Positions 4,500-11,825 of a DNA stretch of 11,825 nt are shown here, in pieces. A program made the translations under genes and the position numbers. The stretch spans positions 1-11,825 of the forward strand of contig JBEBHJ010000082.1 in NCBI GenBank assembly GCA_040081075.1, given 5' to 3'. This DNA comes from JANJUB01 sp040081075 (GTDB lineage Bacteria; Armatimonadota; Fimbriimonadia; Fimbriimonadales; Fimbriimonadaceae). The first letter of the stretch is position 1. The number at the start of each line of letters is the position of its first letter. The notes under the pieces are model-generated. The model searched no databases. It was not told where the DNA came from and worked only from the letters and a program-made list of their open reading frames with translations.

Positions 4500-7106
4500 C
4501 TAGTTTAGCACTGGTTGTGAGCCTTCATCGAAGACAACGGCCCCGTCGCGGTAATCAACGACTACTTTCTGCCCATCGCTTACTTCACCTTTAAGAATGG
4601 CTTGCGCTAGCGGGTTGAGAACCTCGCGTTGAATCGCCCTTTTAAGTGGACGAGCTCCGTAAATTGGATCAAACCCGGAAGAAGCCAAGTGAGTTGCGGC
4701 TGCATCGGTCAGGCTCAACTCAATTCTGCGCTCGGCGAGGCGAGATGCCAACTGTTCAACTTGGATTTTTACAATCTGCTTGATCTGGATTACACCCAAC
4801 GAACGGAAGACGATGATATCATCCAGGCGGTTAATGAACTCCGGACGGAAAAAGCCACGTACCAACTCCAAGACCCGCTGGCGAGTCTCGTCAAACGCGT
4901 TACTGTCGCCGCTCAATGGATCTTCTGAATAGAATTGAGAGCCGAGGTTGCTCGTGAGGATTACGAGCGTATTTTTGAAGTCTACGGTGCGTCCTTGTCC
5001 ATCGGTTAGCCGCCCGTCATCCAGTAACTGCAGTAACACGTTGAAAATCTCGGGGTGGGCTTTCTCAACCTCATCCAGCAAGATCACACTGTAAGGTCGC
5101 CGCCGGACCGGTTCCGTTAGCTGACCACCCTCTTCGTAGCCCACATAGCCTGGAGGAGCCCCGATGAGTCTGGAAACGGTGTGCTTTTCCTGGTACTCGC
5201 TCATATCAATACGAACCATGGCGCGCTCATCGCTGAACATGAACTCGGCAAGAGCCTTTGCGGTTTCGGTTTTTCCGACTCCAGTTGGGCCCAAAAACAG
5301 GAACGAGCCGATTGGACGATTGGGGTCGGCGATGCCTGAACGAGAACGCCGAATGGCATCGGCCACAATCTCGAGGGCTTCGTCTTGCCCGACTACTCGC
5401 TGTCGCAGTTGATCTTCCAAATTGAGTAGCTTGGCGAGCTCGGTCTGCATGAGTTTGCTGACCGGAACTCCGGTCCACTTACTCACAACCTCAGCGATAT
5501 CGTCGCTGCTGACTTCCTCTTTGAGAAGGGGCTTGCCGTCACCCATGCCAAGCGTTTCTGCTTGCAGGCGCTTTTCTAAGTCGGGAATGGTGCCATGTTG
5601 CAGTTCTGCCGCCTTCTGCCACTCATAGTCTCGTTGAGCATGTTGCAGTTCGGTCCTGGCGGTCTCAAGCTGGCCCTTGATTTCCCTGATGACTTCAATC
5701 TTCTCCTTTTCCTTTTGCCATGTAGCGCGCAGGCCACTCGCTTTCTCATTGAGCTCGGCGAGCCGTTTCTCTGTCGTTTCGAGGCGCTCTTTACTCGCCG
5801 CGTCATCTTCTCGCTTTAGGGCTTCGCGGTCGATTTCAAGCTGCATCATTTGGCGCTCTACATCATCAATCTCTTGAGGGACGCTGTCAATCTCGATCTT
5901 TAGTCGGCTTGCCGCTTCGTCAATCAGGTCAATCGCTTTATCGGGTAGGAAGCGCGCCGTGATATACCGGTTGCTCAGAGTTGCGGCGGCCACGATGGCC
6001 GAATCCATGATTCGCACGCCGTGGTGGATCTCGTAACGCTCGCGCAAGCCGCGCAAGATCGAAATCGTTTCCTCAACCGTTGGCTCATCAACAAGTACGG
6101 TTTGGAATCGACGTTCGAGGGCTTTGTCCTTCTCTATGTATTGGCGATACTCATTCAACGTCGTCGCGCCGATACACCTCAGGTCTCCCCGCGCCAGCAT
6201 CGGCTTGAGCATATTCGCCGCATCCATGCTTCCCTCCGCTTTGCCTGCTCCCACGAGGGTGTGAAGCTCATCAATGAACAAGATGATCCGACCATCGGAC
6301 TTTTTGATTTCATCGAGGACGGCTTTAAGTCGCTCTTCAAACTCGCCGCGAAACTTCGTTCCTGCCACGAGCGAGCCCATGTCCAGGGAAATTACGCTCT
6401 TATCCCTCAGGCCTTCGGGAATATCGCCACTTACGATTCGTTGCGCCAAGCCTTCGGCAACTGCCGTTTTGCCTACGCCCGGCTCACCGATTAGCACCGG
6501 ATTGTTTTTGGTTCGACGACTCAAAACTTGGATCACGCGGCGTATCTCTTCGTCACGACCTATGACGGGGTCAAGTTTTCCACTTCGCGCTCGGGAAGTA
6601 AGGTCAATTCCATATTTCTCAAGCGATCGGAAGTTATCTTCGGCGTTGGGATCGGAGATGCGCTTGCCGCCTCGGATCTCCTCAATTGCTGTCGTGAGAA
6701 GGGCTGTTGTAACGCCTTGCGACTTTAGCTCTTTGCCTGAGAATCCCGCCTCTTGAGAAATAGCAAGCAGTAGATGCTCGGTCGAAACATATTCGTCCTT
6801 CATCGTGGCCGCAAGCGAAAACGCATCGTTGAAAACCCTTTGGAGTCGCGAAGCGATAGTCGCCCCGTGAGAAGCTCCGCCCTGTACCTTGGGTTGGCGA
6901 TTGAGCTCCTTTCGCACAGCGGCGGCAAGTGACGTCGGATCGGCGCTCAGCTTTTCGAGGAGAGGACGAATAATGCCTTCACCCTGCTCCAAAAGGCCAA
7001 GGAACAGATGTTCGACATCAATGTTTGGGTGTTGCATTTCGGTCGCGATGTTTTGCGCGAGTTGAAAGGCATCTTGGGCTCGAAGGGTCAGTTTATCAAA
7101 TCTCAT
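4500..7106 (-). CDS. clpB: ATP-dependent disaggregase ClpB (Hsp100)
   Basis: A protein of about 868 residues with the full ClpB layout: an N-terminal double Clp repeat (1-150), the first AAA+ module with Walker A GEPGVGKT (~207-214), Walker B ILFIDE (~275-280) and arginine finger ALERRF, a long coiled-coil middle domain (~400-525) that separates ClpB from ClpA and ClpX, and the second AAA+ module with GPTGVGKT (~605-612), VILLDE (~673-678) and sensor-2 GARPLKR. ClpB extracts proteins from aggregates with DnaK/DnaJ/GrpE in the cytoplasm. Pore loop 1 reads GTKFRGEFEE, with Phe where Tyr is usual, a conservative change. An in-frame TTG at 7133 would add nine residues, but family proteins begin at the equivalent of the ATG at 7106 (MRFDKLTLRAQ), so I chose that. 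Two uncharacterised genes follow almost without gaps. I see no CIRCE element upstream. Confidence 0.97.
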   Translation of the reverse strand: MRFDKLTLRAQDAFQLAQNIATEMQHPNIDVEHLFLGLLEQGEGIIRPLLEKLSADPTSLAAAVRKELNRQPKVQGGASHGATIASRLQRVFNDAFSLAATMKDEYVSTEHLLLAISQEAGFSGKELKSQGVTTALLTTAIEEIRGGKRISDPNAEDNFRSLEKYGIDLTSRARSGKLDPVIGRDEEIRRVIQVLSRRTKNNPVLIGEPGVGKTAVAEGLAQRIVSGDIPEGLRDKSVISLDMGSLVAGTKFRGEFEERLKAVLDEIKKSDGRIILFIDELHTLVGAGKAEGSMDAANMLKPMLARGDLRCIGATTLNEYRQYIEKDKALERRFQTVLVDEPTVEETISILRGLRERYEIHHGVRIMDSAIVAAATLSNRYITARFLPDKAIDLIDEAASRLKIEIDSVPQEIDDVERQMMQLEIDREALKREDDAASKERLETTEKRLAELNEKASGLRATWQKEKEKIEVIREIKGQLETARTELQHAQRDYEWQKAAELQHGTIPDLEKRLQAETLGMGDGKPLLKEEVSSDDIAEVVSKWTGVPVSKLMQTELAKLLNLEDQLRQRVVGQDEALEIVADAIRRSRSGIADPNRPIGSFLFLGPTGVGKTETAKALAEFMFSDERAMVRIDMSEYQEKHTVSRLIGAPPGYVGYEEGGQLTEPVRRRPYSVILLDEVEKAHPEIFNVLLQLLDDGRLTDGQGRTVDFKNTLVILTSNLGSQFYSEDPLSGDSNAFDETRQRVLELVRGFFRPEFINRLDDIIVFRSLGVIQIKQIVKIQVEQLASRLAERRIELSLTDAAATHLASSGFDPIYGARPLKRAIQREVLNPLAQAILKGEVSDGQKVVVDYRDGAVVFDEGSQPVLN

Positions 7107-7190
7107 AGTGTAACGTGAGTCTATAACACTCAAATAAGTTTAGTCTTATAATACATTTACGTCGATCATGGGTCGCGCGTTTCACGTTTT

Positions 7191-7207
7191 TGATACATCT
7201 TGTATCA
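7191..7207. promoter_or_regulatory. Perfect 7-3-7 inverted repeat, candidate operator
   Basis: TGATACA-TCT-TGTATCA is a perfect 7-bp inverted repeat with a 3-base spacer. The 17-bp length and odd spacing are typical of a dimeric helix-turn-helix regulator site. It lies about 85 bases from both the clpB start (upstream of it) and the start of the secreted protein (in its probable leader), so it could act on either gene. Confidence 0.5.
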
Positions 7208-7282
7208 GTTCAGCCACTTTGACCGGATGCCATGGCGGATACAGCACTTATGGCAAACAAATTTGGTCAAAATCAAGTCTCT

Positions 7283-7290
7283 AGAGGAAG
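7283..7290 (+). promoter_or_regulatory. Shine-Dalgarno sequence of the secreted modular protein
   Basis: AGAGGAAG, with its AGGA core ending 4 bases before the ATG at 7293, is the only good ribosome binding site I found in the window. It decides the start: the open frame reaches back to a TTG at 7200, but the ATG at 7293 also begins the signal peptide. Confidence 0.7.
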
Positions 7291-7292
7291 TT

Positions 7293-9962
7293 ATGAGAGT
7301 TTTGCCCCGTTTTATCGCCAGTTTGGCCCTTTTTGCAACGATGGCTTGTTCGTTCGCATCGCTTACCGAGAACTGGTCTCGCTCGTTTGCACCCCCGGTA
7401 GCAGGAGTGACGGCCTCTCAGTGGAGGCTTGGCACGGTTAATCCGGGCGACAACTCGATTACGCTGGTCGGAACCGGTTTTTCAGACACTGAGAACTTCG
7501 TGTTCGTGCAACGTCTTTCATCGGATGGGGCTGTCTTATGGAACGCCCCGATTTTGACCGGCGATGTCTTTCTTGCCGATGTGGTGCTGGATCAAGCGGG
7601 CAACGTTTATGCTTGTGGGGCCCAAAACGGTTTAACCTTTATCATTTCCTACGACGGCGCGACGGGAGCTGTGCGGTTTAGCAAAACTTACGGCGCTGGT
7701 GGCTATTCAAGCATCGCCGTTAAGAAGGTGAGCTCTACAACGACCGTTCTCTATGCAGCCGGTGCGAATCGAGTGGGACAAGGTCAGCCCGTGTTGACCA
7801 GAGCCAACGTCGCGACCGGTGCTCTGATTTCCGAGATTGTTGTGCCCACAATCGCGAAGTCTGCATTTCGCAAGATCACGATAGACCAAAACGGGAACCC
7901 TATTGGTGTTGGCTTGGCGGTTCAAGCAGGCGGTCTCAAAGTGGCTTTTGCCGCTAAGTATTCGATTTCGCTCAACCAAGTTTGGCGTCAAGACTTCCCT
8001 GAAGGGGTGGGCTTGCCCGGCATCGTCTGCGATAATGTTGTCTTGCGACCTGATGGCCAGGTTGTAACAACCGTCATCTCCGGGTTCCTAACGGCCTTTC
8101 CTGTCCTGCGATCTGTTCGTATAAACAGCACAAGCGGAGCGGTTATCGCTGACGAAACGGTTTCAGCCGCAGTTCGCGACGCGAGACAGGGCCTGCTAGT
8201 TCTGGGAGCCGACAACCTTTTGGCTCGAGCGTTTGTTGGTCAAAACATAACCGGAACCGACGTCAGTTCTCTGACTCAACTTTTGGATGCTAACAACAAT
8301 GTTTTGGCCAACGTCGACGTTGGATTGGCGACCTTGCAGGGATTGGCAATGGACCGTTCCAACCAATTGCTTATGGCGCTCAACTTCGGTTCGGAGTCTC
8401 AGTTCGCATACGGCCGCGAGCCGGCAAGCGCGCTGATAACGATTGATAGTCCGGGGAGCTTCTGCCTGGGCGTCGTTGTTGATTCGGTGGATCGCGTAAT
8501 TTCTCTTGGACAATTGAATGGTCAAGCGTTCGTCCGTCAGGACCAGCAGGGCATCGATGCGAACGACGACACCTATTTCGGGATTTTTCCCAGCACGCTT
8601 CGGGTCACTTCTCCCGGCGTTTTCCTCAACGATGCGGCTCACTTTGGCAAGGTTCCGGTGCTCGTAAACCCGCCCACCCATGGCACGGTAGCGCTGGATG
8701 CCAGCGGAGGGTTTGATTACACCGCCACCCAGTTCCTTCCATCGGATGACTCGTTCACCTACAAGATCAGCGATGGTGGTTTCACCTCCTTTGGCGTGGT
8801 CAACATTCGTGCCGTTAAGCTGGATACCTTGAACTTCGCCACGCCCTCGATCAAGGGTGGCTCTAAAGTAAATGCCACGCTTACGCTCAACTCGGAAGCG
8901 CCAGCCGACATCGTGGTTACGCTGGCCGAGAATAGTCCCGCCCTGGCCGCGCCGTCAACAGCAACAATCACAAAGGGCGCCAAGAGTGGTGGGTTTGTTT
9001 GCGATACCTTCCCGGTTCTTACCAACACAAACGCGTTCCTCACGGCGACGTTCCAAAACGTCACACTCACCAAGTCAATCGTCGTCAAGTCCGGCACGCT
9101 TACCTCCGTGACGCTCGACAAGACCGACTTGATCGGCGGCACGATTTCCTCGGAGCAGGATGTAATTCGAGGAGAAGCGACTCTAAACGCCATTTCAACT
9201 ACGGATGAAACGTTGCCAGTGACGGCGACGGGCGTCCTTCATGCGCCATCTGCCCTTAGTCTTCCGATTGGCGTTAAGCTGAGGAAGTTCCAAGTGACGG
9301 CGGACGAAGTTGCCGCAACCACTCCGGAGACGCTAACGGTACGCCAGAACTTTATCCAATTCACCTTCACGATCAACGTTAAGCCGATTCCACGCTTACA
9401 GTTCTTCTCGTTCAAGAAACCAATTATCATCGGGGGAGTGAATGCAAGCGCTACAGCTACGCTGACTGATAAGACAGCGCCTCAAATGAGCCCAATGGTC
9501 TTGCAAGTCATCGAAACGTCGGCCTCAGTCCAGGCTCCAACTACCGTGTCCATCCCCCCTGGAACGGATCGAGTTACGTTTGCGATCCCTACCAAGGCGG
9601 TCGCGGCTGATACCGGCATCTCGGTCAAGGTTAAACGAGACCTGATCACGGTTACGGCATTGCTCACCCTGATCCCCAACTCGCTGGATTCGGTTTCGGT
9701 AACGCCTTCGACATTGCAGGGAGGCAATAGCGCGCAAGGTGAGGTGAAGTTGAATAATCTGGCGCCAGTTGGGGGTTTCGTTATTGGACTCTCAAGCTCA
9801 AGCAACGCGCTCAAGGTGCCTGCAAGCGTAAAGATTCAGGCCGGGTCGTGGTCGGGACCGTTCGCGGTTACCACTCTTGGAGTTGCCGCGCCGTTCACCG
9901 TAACGGTCACTGCCACCCTAGAGACCAAAACTCGCACCGCCCAAGTGAAGCTATTGCCGTAG
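7293..9962 (+). CDS. Large secreted modular protein: beta-propeller-like, cadherin-like and four Ig-like repeats
   Basis: An 889-residue protein starting with a signal peptide (MRVLPRFIASLALFATMACSFAS). The first ~420 residues hold at least five spaced motifs of the SBBP/beta-propeller kind: DQAGNVYACG, DQNGNPIGVG, RPDGQVVTTV, DRSNQLLMAL and DSVDRVISLG. Bases ~8545-8815 encode a cadherin-like/Ig-like domain (ANDDTYFG…GVFLNDA…PTHGTVALDASGGFDYTATQ…DSFTYKISDG). Then come four divergent repeats of 92-98 residues beginning near 8820, 9099, 9393 and 9681, each with a 'L..GG' start, a strand with G or A.A.L, and a 'P..V.I..G…F' middle. These are probably Ig-like folds for adhesion or spacing. There is no LPXTG, PEP-CTERM or C-terminal membrane segment. 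The Cys in the signal region (TMAC) is a poor lipobox, so type I cleavage after SFA is likelier. Such proteins are typical of Armatimonadota, Acidobacteria and relatives. The role is unknown, with surface or extracellular location inferred. Confidence 0.85.
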   Translation: MRVLPRFIASLALFATMACSFASLTENWSRSFAPPVAGVTASQWRLGTVNPGDNSITLVGTGFSDTENFVFVQRLSSDGAVLWNAPILTGDVFLADVVLDQAGNVYACGAQNGLTFIISYDGATGAVRFSKTYGAGGYSSIAVKKVSSTTTVLYAAGANRVGQGQPVLTRANVATGALISEIVVPTIAKSAFRKITIDQNGNPIGVGLAVQAGGLKVAFAAKYSISLNQVWRQDFPEGVGLPGIVCDNVVLRPDGQVVTTVISGFLTAFPVLRSVRINSTSGAVIADETVSAAVRDARQGLLVLGADNLLARAFVGQNITGTDVSSLTQLLDANNNVLANVDVGLATLQGLAMDRSNQLLMALNFGSESQFAYGREPASALITIDSPGSFCLGVVVDSVDRVISLGQLNGQAFVRQDQQGIDANDDTYFGIFPSTLRVTSPGVFLNDAAHFGKVPVLVNPPTHGTVALDASGGFDYTATQFLPSDDSFTYKISDGGFTSFGVVNIRAVKLDTLNFATPSIKGGSKVNATLTLNSEAPADIVVTLAENSPALAAPSTATITKGAKSGGFVCDTFPVLTNTNAFLTATFQNVTLTKSIVVKSGTLTSVTLDKTDLIGGTISSEQDVIRGEATLNAISTTDETLPVTATGVLHAPSALSLPIGVKLRKFQVTADEVAATTPETLTVRQNFIQFTFTINVKPIPRLQFFSFKKPIIIGGVNASATATLTDKTAPQMSPMVLQVIETSASVQAPTTVSIPPGTDRVTFAIPTKAVAADTGISVKVKRDLITVTALLTLIPNSLDSVSVTPSTLQGGNSAQGEVKLNNLAPVGGFVIGLSSSSNALKVPASVKIQAGSWSGPFAVTTLGVAAPFTVTVTATLETKTRTAQVKLLP

Positions 9963-9992
9963 CCTCAAACGCGAAGCCTGAACTGGTTCGAA

Positions 9993-9998
9993 TAAACT
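9993..9998 (+). promoter_or_regulatory. -10-like element (TAAACT), probably leaderless start of the PLP enzyme gene
   Basis: TAAACT ends 8 bases before the ATG at 10007, matching TANNNT and the spacing seen upstream of HxlR copy 1. There is no Shine-Dalgarno sequence and no good -35. The 44-base gap after the secreted protein shows no terminator hairpin, so read-through from upstream is also possible. Confidence 0.35.
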
Positions 9999-10006
9999 AA
10001 TCGCGC

Positions 10007-11158
10007 ATGGATCGCGAGACGCTTTTGCAGCACTTGGGCGAGGAAGAGAAGCCTTATGGCGCGGTGACGCCCCCCATCACTCAGACTTCGTTGTTCGTCT
10101 TTGATAAGTTCGACGACTTCGTCAATCGAGTCGAAGACGGACCAGGCGAACCTTACGTTTACAGTCGGGTGTCGAACCCAACGAACGAAATCGCAGAAGC
10201 CAAACTGGCCATGCTAGAGCGCACCGACGCCTGCCGCCTCTTCAACAGTGGAATGGCGGCGATCAGCGCTTCCGTTATGAGCGCGGTAGAGGCGGGTTCG
10301 CACGTCGTGTGCGTGGACACGGCTTATGGGCCGTTGCAGCAGTTCTTGCGCGATTACTTGCCCAAGTTTGGAGTCACAACCACCTTCGTTCCGGGCATAT
10401 CCACCGAAGAGATTCTGGATGCGATTAGACCCGAAACCACGCTGGTGTATCTCGAATCGCCCAGCTCAATCCTCTTCCGAATGCAAGATTTCGCGGCTAT
10501 TAGCGAGCACTGCCGGTCCAAGGGAATCACCACCATCACCGACAACTCTTACGCCGGCACGATTTTCCAGCAGCCTGCCCAATTCGGAGTGGATATGGTG
10601 GTCCACAGTGCAACCAAGTACATTGTCGGTCATTCCGACGTGGTCGCCGGGGTGGCGGTTGGTTCAAGTGAACGGATTCGGGGATTAGTCAAGCATGAGG
10701 TGCCGCTGTTTGGGGCCGCCCTCGCGCCGTTCCCGGCCTGGCTGCTGCTTCGCGGCTTACGAACCCTGCCCATGAGGATGCACCACGCCGAAGGAACCGG
10801 AAACGCGATGTCGACTTGGCTCGAAACTCAGCCGTTTGTGGAGCGCGTTTACCACGTGGGCTCGCCAAACTATGAGTATAAGTCGCTTCGTGAAAAGCAG
10901 ATGACGGGTTCTTCATCGTTGCTGTCCTTCGAGCCCAAGAATCAAAGCGAAGAGTGGTCGCGCCGGTTTATCGAGGCGCTACGGGTCTTTCAGCTTGGCG
11001 TGAGTTGGGGCGGATTCGAGAGCCTATGCGTGCCGCTTCAAATGCAGCCCGGCGATTGGGCCGAGCCTCGCCGTTTGTTACGCGTCTATTGCGGGTTCGA
11101 GAACGTGGTTGACCTTCAAAACGACATCGCTCAAGCCGCGGCGGTCGCTTCTTCATGA
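10007..11158 (+). CDS. Cystathionine beta-lyase-like PLP enzyme (Cys/Met metabolism family)
   Basis: A 383-residue fold-type I PLP enzyme of the trans-sulfuration family. Visible residues: Tyr52 and Arg54 (YSR, phosphate binding from the partner subunit), SGMAAI (81-86), Tyr107 stacking on the cofactor, Asp179 (TDNSYAGT), Ser201 and Thr203 with the PLP lysine Lys204 (SATKYIVGHSD), and Arg359 for the substrate carboxylate. Several blocks match E. coli MetC as I recall it better than MetB: DTAYGPLQQF against NTAYEPSQDF, VYLESPSSI against VFLESPGSI, and SWGGFESL (333-340) against SWGGYESL, which includes the Trp typical of cystathionine beta-lyase. The likely reaction is cystathionine to homocysteine, pyruvate and ammonia. 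A gamma-synthase, gamma-lyase or other C-S lyase role cannot be excluded. The start is ATG without a Shine-Dalgarno sequence. Its stop codon overlaps the galE start by 4 bases (ATGA). No other methionine gene is in view. Confidence 0.9.
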   Translation: MDRETLLQHLGEEEKPYGAVTPPITQTSLFVFDKFDDFVNRVEDGPGEPYVYSRVSNPTNEIAEAKLAMLERTDACRLFNSGMAAISASVMSAVEAGSHVVCVDTAYGPLQQFLRDYLPKFGVTTTFVPGISTEEILDAIRPETTLVYLESPSSILFRMQDFAAISEHCRSKGITTITDNSYAGTIFQQPAQFGVDMVVHSATKYIVGHSDVVAGVAVGSSERIRGLVKHEVPLFGAALAPFPAWLLLRGLRTLPMRMHHAEGTGNAMSTWLETQPFVERVYHVGSPNYEYKSLREKQMTGSSSLLSFEPKNQSEEWSRRFIEALRVFQLGVSWGGFESLCVPLQMQPGDWAEPRRLLRVYCGFENVVDLQNDIAQAAAVASS

Positions 11159-11825
11159 TTTTGGTAGTCGGCGGGGCGGGTTACATTGGATCCCACATGT
11201 GCCGGTGCCTGCATCGGGCCGGGGTGCCGTTTGTCGTCTTTGATAACCTGAGCGCTGGGCATGCCGAGGCCGTGGAGGGTTACGATTTGATCCAGGGAGA
11301 CTTGCGGAGCGAACTGGATGTACGAACCGCCCTCCAACGCGTTCAGCCGGACGTTGTCTTGCATTTTGCCGCTCATATTTCGGTCGGAGAGAGCGTCCGC
11401 GAGCCCGCCAAGTACTTCGAAAACAATACAGCGGGAGTGCTCAATCTGCTTGATCGCCTAAGGGAGGCAAACGTGTTGCGCTTCCTGTTTTCCTCAACTG
11501 CCGCCATCTTTGGCGAACCCCAATATGTTCCGATTGACGAGGATCATCCCAAGGCGCCGACCAGCCCGTATGGCGATAGCAAACTTATGGTGGAGCGCAT
11601 TCTGGACGCCTATGACGTCGCTTACGGGCTGAAATCGGTGTGTTTGCGCTATTTCAACGCCGCCGGAGCCGACCCGTCCGCCGAAATTGGCGAGGACCAC
11701 TCGCCCGAGGAGCACCTGATTCCGGTTGCTATTCGAGCGGCTCAGGGTTTGCGTCCCGCACTCAAGGTGTTTGGAACCGATTATCCCACTCCCGACGGCA
11801 CCTGCGTTCGCGATTACATCCACGT
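11155..11825 (+). CDS. galE: UDP-glucose 4-epimerase GalE (partial, runs off the window end)
   Basis: The first 223 residues of an extended short-chain dehydrogenase are present, with the frame still open at the last base. The NAD-binding motif VVGGAGYIGSH (4-14) is followed by FDNLSAGH (29-36), Asp49 in GDL, FAAHISVGESV (71-81), the catalytic SSTAAIFG (113-120) and Tyr139-x3-Lys143 (YGDSK), then RYFNAAGAD (165-173) and TPDGTCVRDYIHV, the signature that distinguishes GalE from other epimerases. It interconverts UDP-glucose and UDP-galactose for galactose use or for making glycans and exopolysaccharide. Family proteins are 320-340 residues, so about 100 C-terminal residues lie outside the window. 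The ATG overlaps the stop of the upstream PLP enzyme gene by 4 bases and has no Shine-Dalgarno sequence, so translation is probably coupled. Confidence 0.95.
   Translation, partial: MILVVGGAGYIGSHMCRCLHRAGVPFVVFDNLSAGHAEAVEGYDLIQGDLRSELDVRTALQRVQPDVVLHFAAHISVGESVREPAKYFENNTAGVLNLLDRLREANVLRFLFSSTAAIFGEPQYVPIDEDHPKAPTSPYGDSKLMVERILDAYDVAYGLKSVCLRYFNAAGADPSAEIGEDHSPEEHLIPVAIRAAQGLRPALKVFGTDYPTPDGTCVRDYIH

Larger units (their letters stand above)
7107..7292. promoter_or_regulatory. Divergent promoter region between clpB and the secreted modular protein
   Basis: This 186-base gap carries the control of both flanking genes. TATAAT (7147-7152, plus strand) is a consensus -10, and the overlapping TATTAT on the minus strand could serve clpB, whose leader would then be about 35-40 bases. 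No good -35 is seen for either. TTGACC at 7219-7224 is a -35-like sequence without a convincing -10 at 17 bases. AGTGT (7107-7111) and ACACT (7126-7130) form a 5-bp inverted repeat just before the clpB ATG. The strongest structure, at 7191-7207, is listed separately. Confidence 0.4.

Noticed and set aside
6021..6756. Long plus-strand frames opposite clpB (157 and 160 codons)
   Set aside because: They are antisense to conserved AAA+ coding sequence, have low-complexity Ser/Arg-rich products and no ribosome sites; they are shadows of clpB.
7160..7190. GTGAAA…ACCCAT on the minus strand upstream of clpB, resembling sigma-32 elements
   Set aside because: The spacing is about 6 bases instead of 13-15, so it does not form a sigma-32 promoter.
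7341..7361. Possible lipoprotein signal (TMAC) in the secreted modular protein
   Set aside because: The -3 position is Thr and -2 is Met, a poor lipobox; an ordinary signal peptidase site after SFA fits better.
8196..9193. Long minus-strand frames opposite the secreted protein gene (161 and 144 codons)
   Set aside because: The plus-strand frame has a signal peptide, a Shine-Dalgarno and recognisable domains; the antisense products show no motif.
1..11825. tRNA, rRNA, CRISPR arrays, insertion sequences, integrase or attachment sites
   Set aside because: No cloverleaf, regularly spaced identical repeats, transposase motif or flanking target duplications were seen on reading both strands.

Overview
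This window looks like ordinary chromosome from a free-living bacterium. The best guess is the Armatimonadota (Fimbriimonadales-like). That guess rests on three things: a large secreted protein with tandem 'GG…G.V.L…AP…G' Ig-like repeats, the mix of HxlR regulators with a TIM-barrel sugar isomerase, and the near absence of Shine-Dalgarno sequences. It is an inference, not proof. I found no tRNA or rRNA, transposon, integrase, CRISPR array or phage gene. No gene-free stretch exceeds 300 bases; the longest gaps are about 150-190 bases and are described as regulatory regions.

Layout, left to right. (1) 38-940 (+): a CapA-family metallophosphatase-fold protein with a TTG start and a possibly frameshifted tail. 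(2) 960-2863 (-): a three-gene cluster in which two paralogous HxlR-type winged-helix regulators bracket a sugar phosphate isomerase/epimerase. Each gene has its own upstream region, and all three upstream regions carry the same octamer GTAACAAA/TTTGTTAC. (3) 2939-7106 (-): a probable operon read clpB, then a membrane-anchored unknown protein (3-base gap), then a cytoplasmic unknown protein (4-base overlap), then a secreted DUF1287 protein (59-base gap). (4) 7107-7292: a divergent promoter region with a TATAAT box and a perfect 7-3-7 inverted repeat. (5) 7293-9962 (+): an 889-residue secreted modular protein made of a beta-propeller-like region, a cadherin-like domain and four Ig-like repeats. 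(6) 10007-11825 (+): a cystathionine beta-lyase-like PLP enzyme overlapping by 4 bases a galE gene that runs off the window end.

How the genes may work together. ClpB is a cytosolic disaggregase, and the genes behind it are plausibly co-transcribed and could be stress or envelope related. The HxlR-isomerase cluster looks like a small self-regulated sugar-catabolism unit. The last two genes join sulfur amino-acid metabolism and UDP-galactose metabolism in one transcript, with no obvious biochemical link. Several genes have a -10-like hexamer 5-9 bases before the start codon and no Shine-Dalgarno sequence, suggesting leaderless transcripts.

I see no clearly new biological system. The best leads are the shared operator-like motif of the HxlR cluster, the unknown gene pair coupled to clpB, and the perfect inverted repeat in the clpB divergent region.
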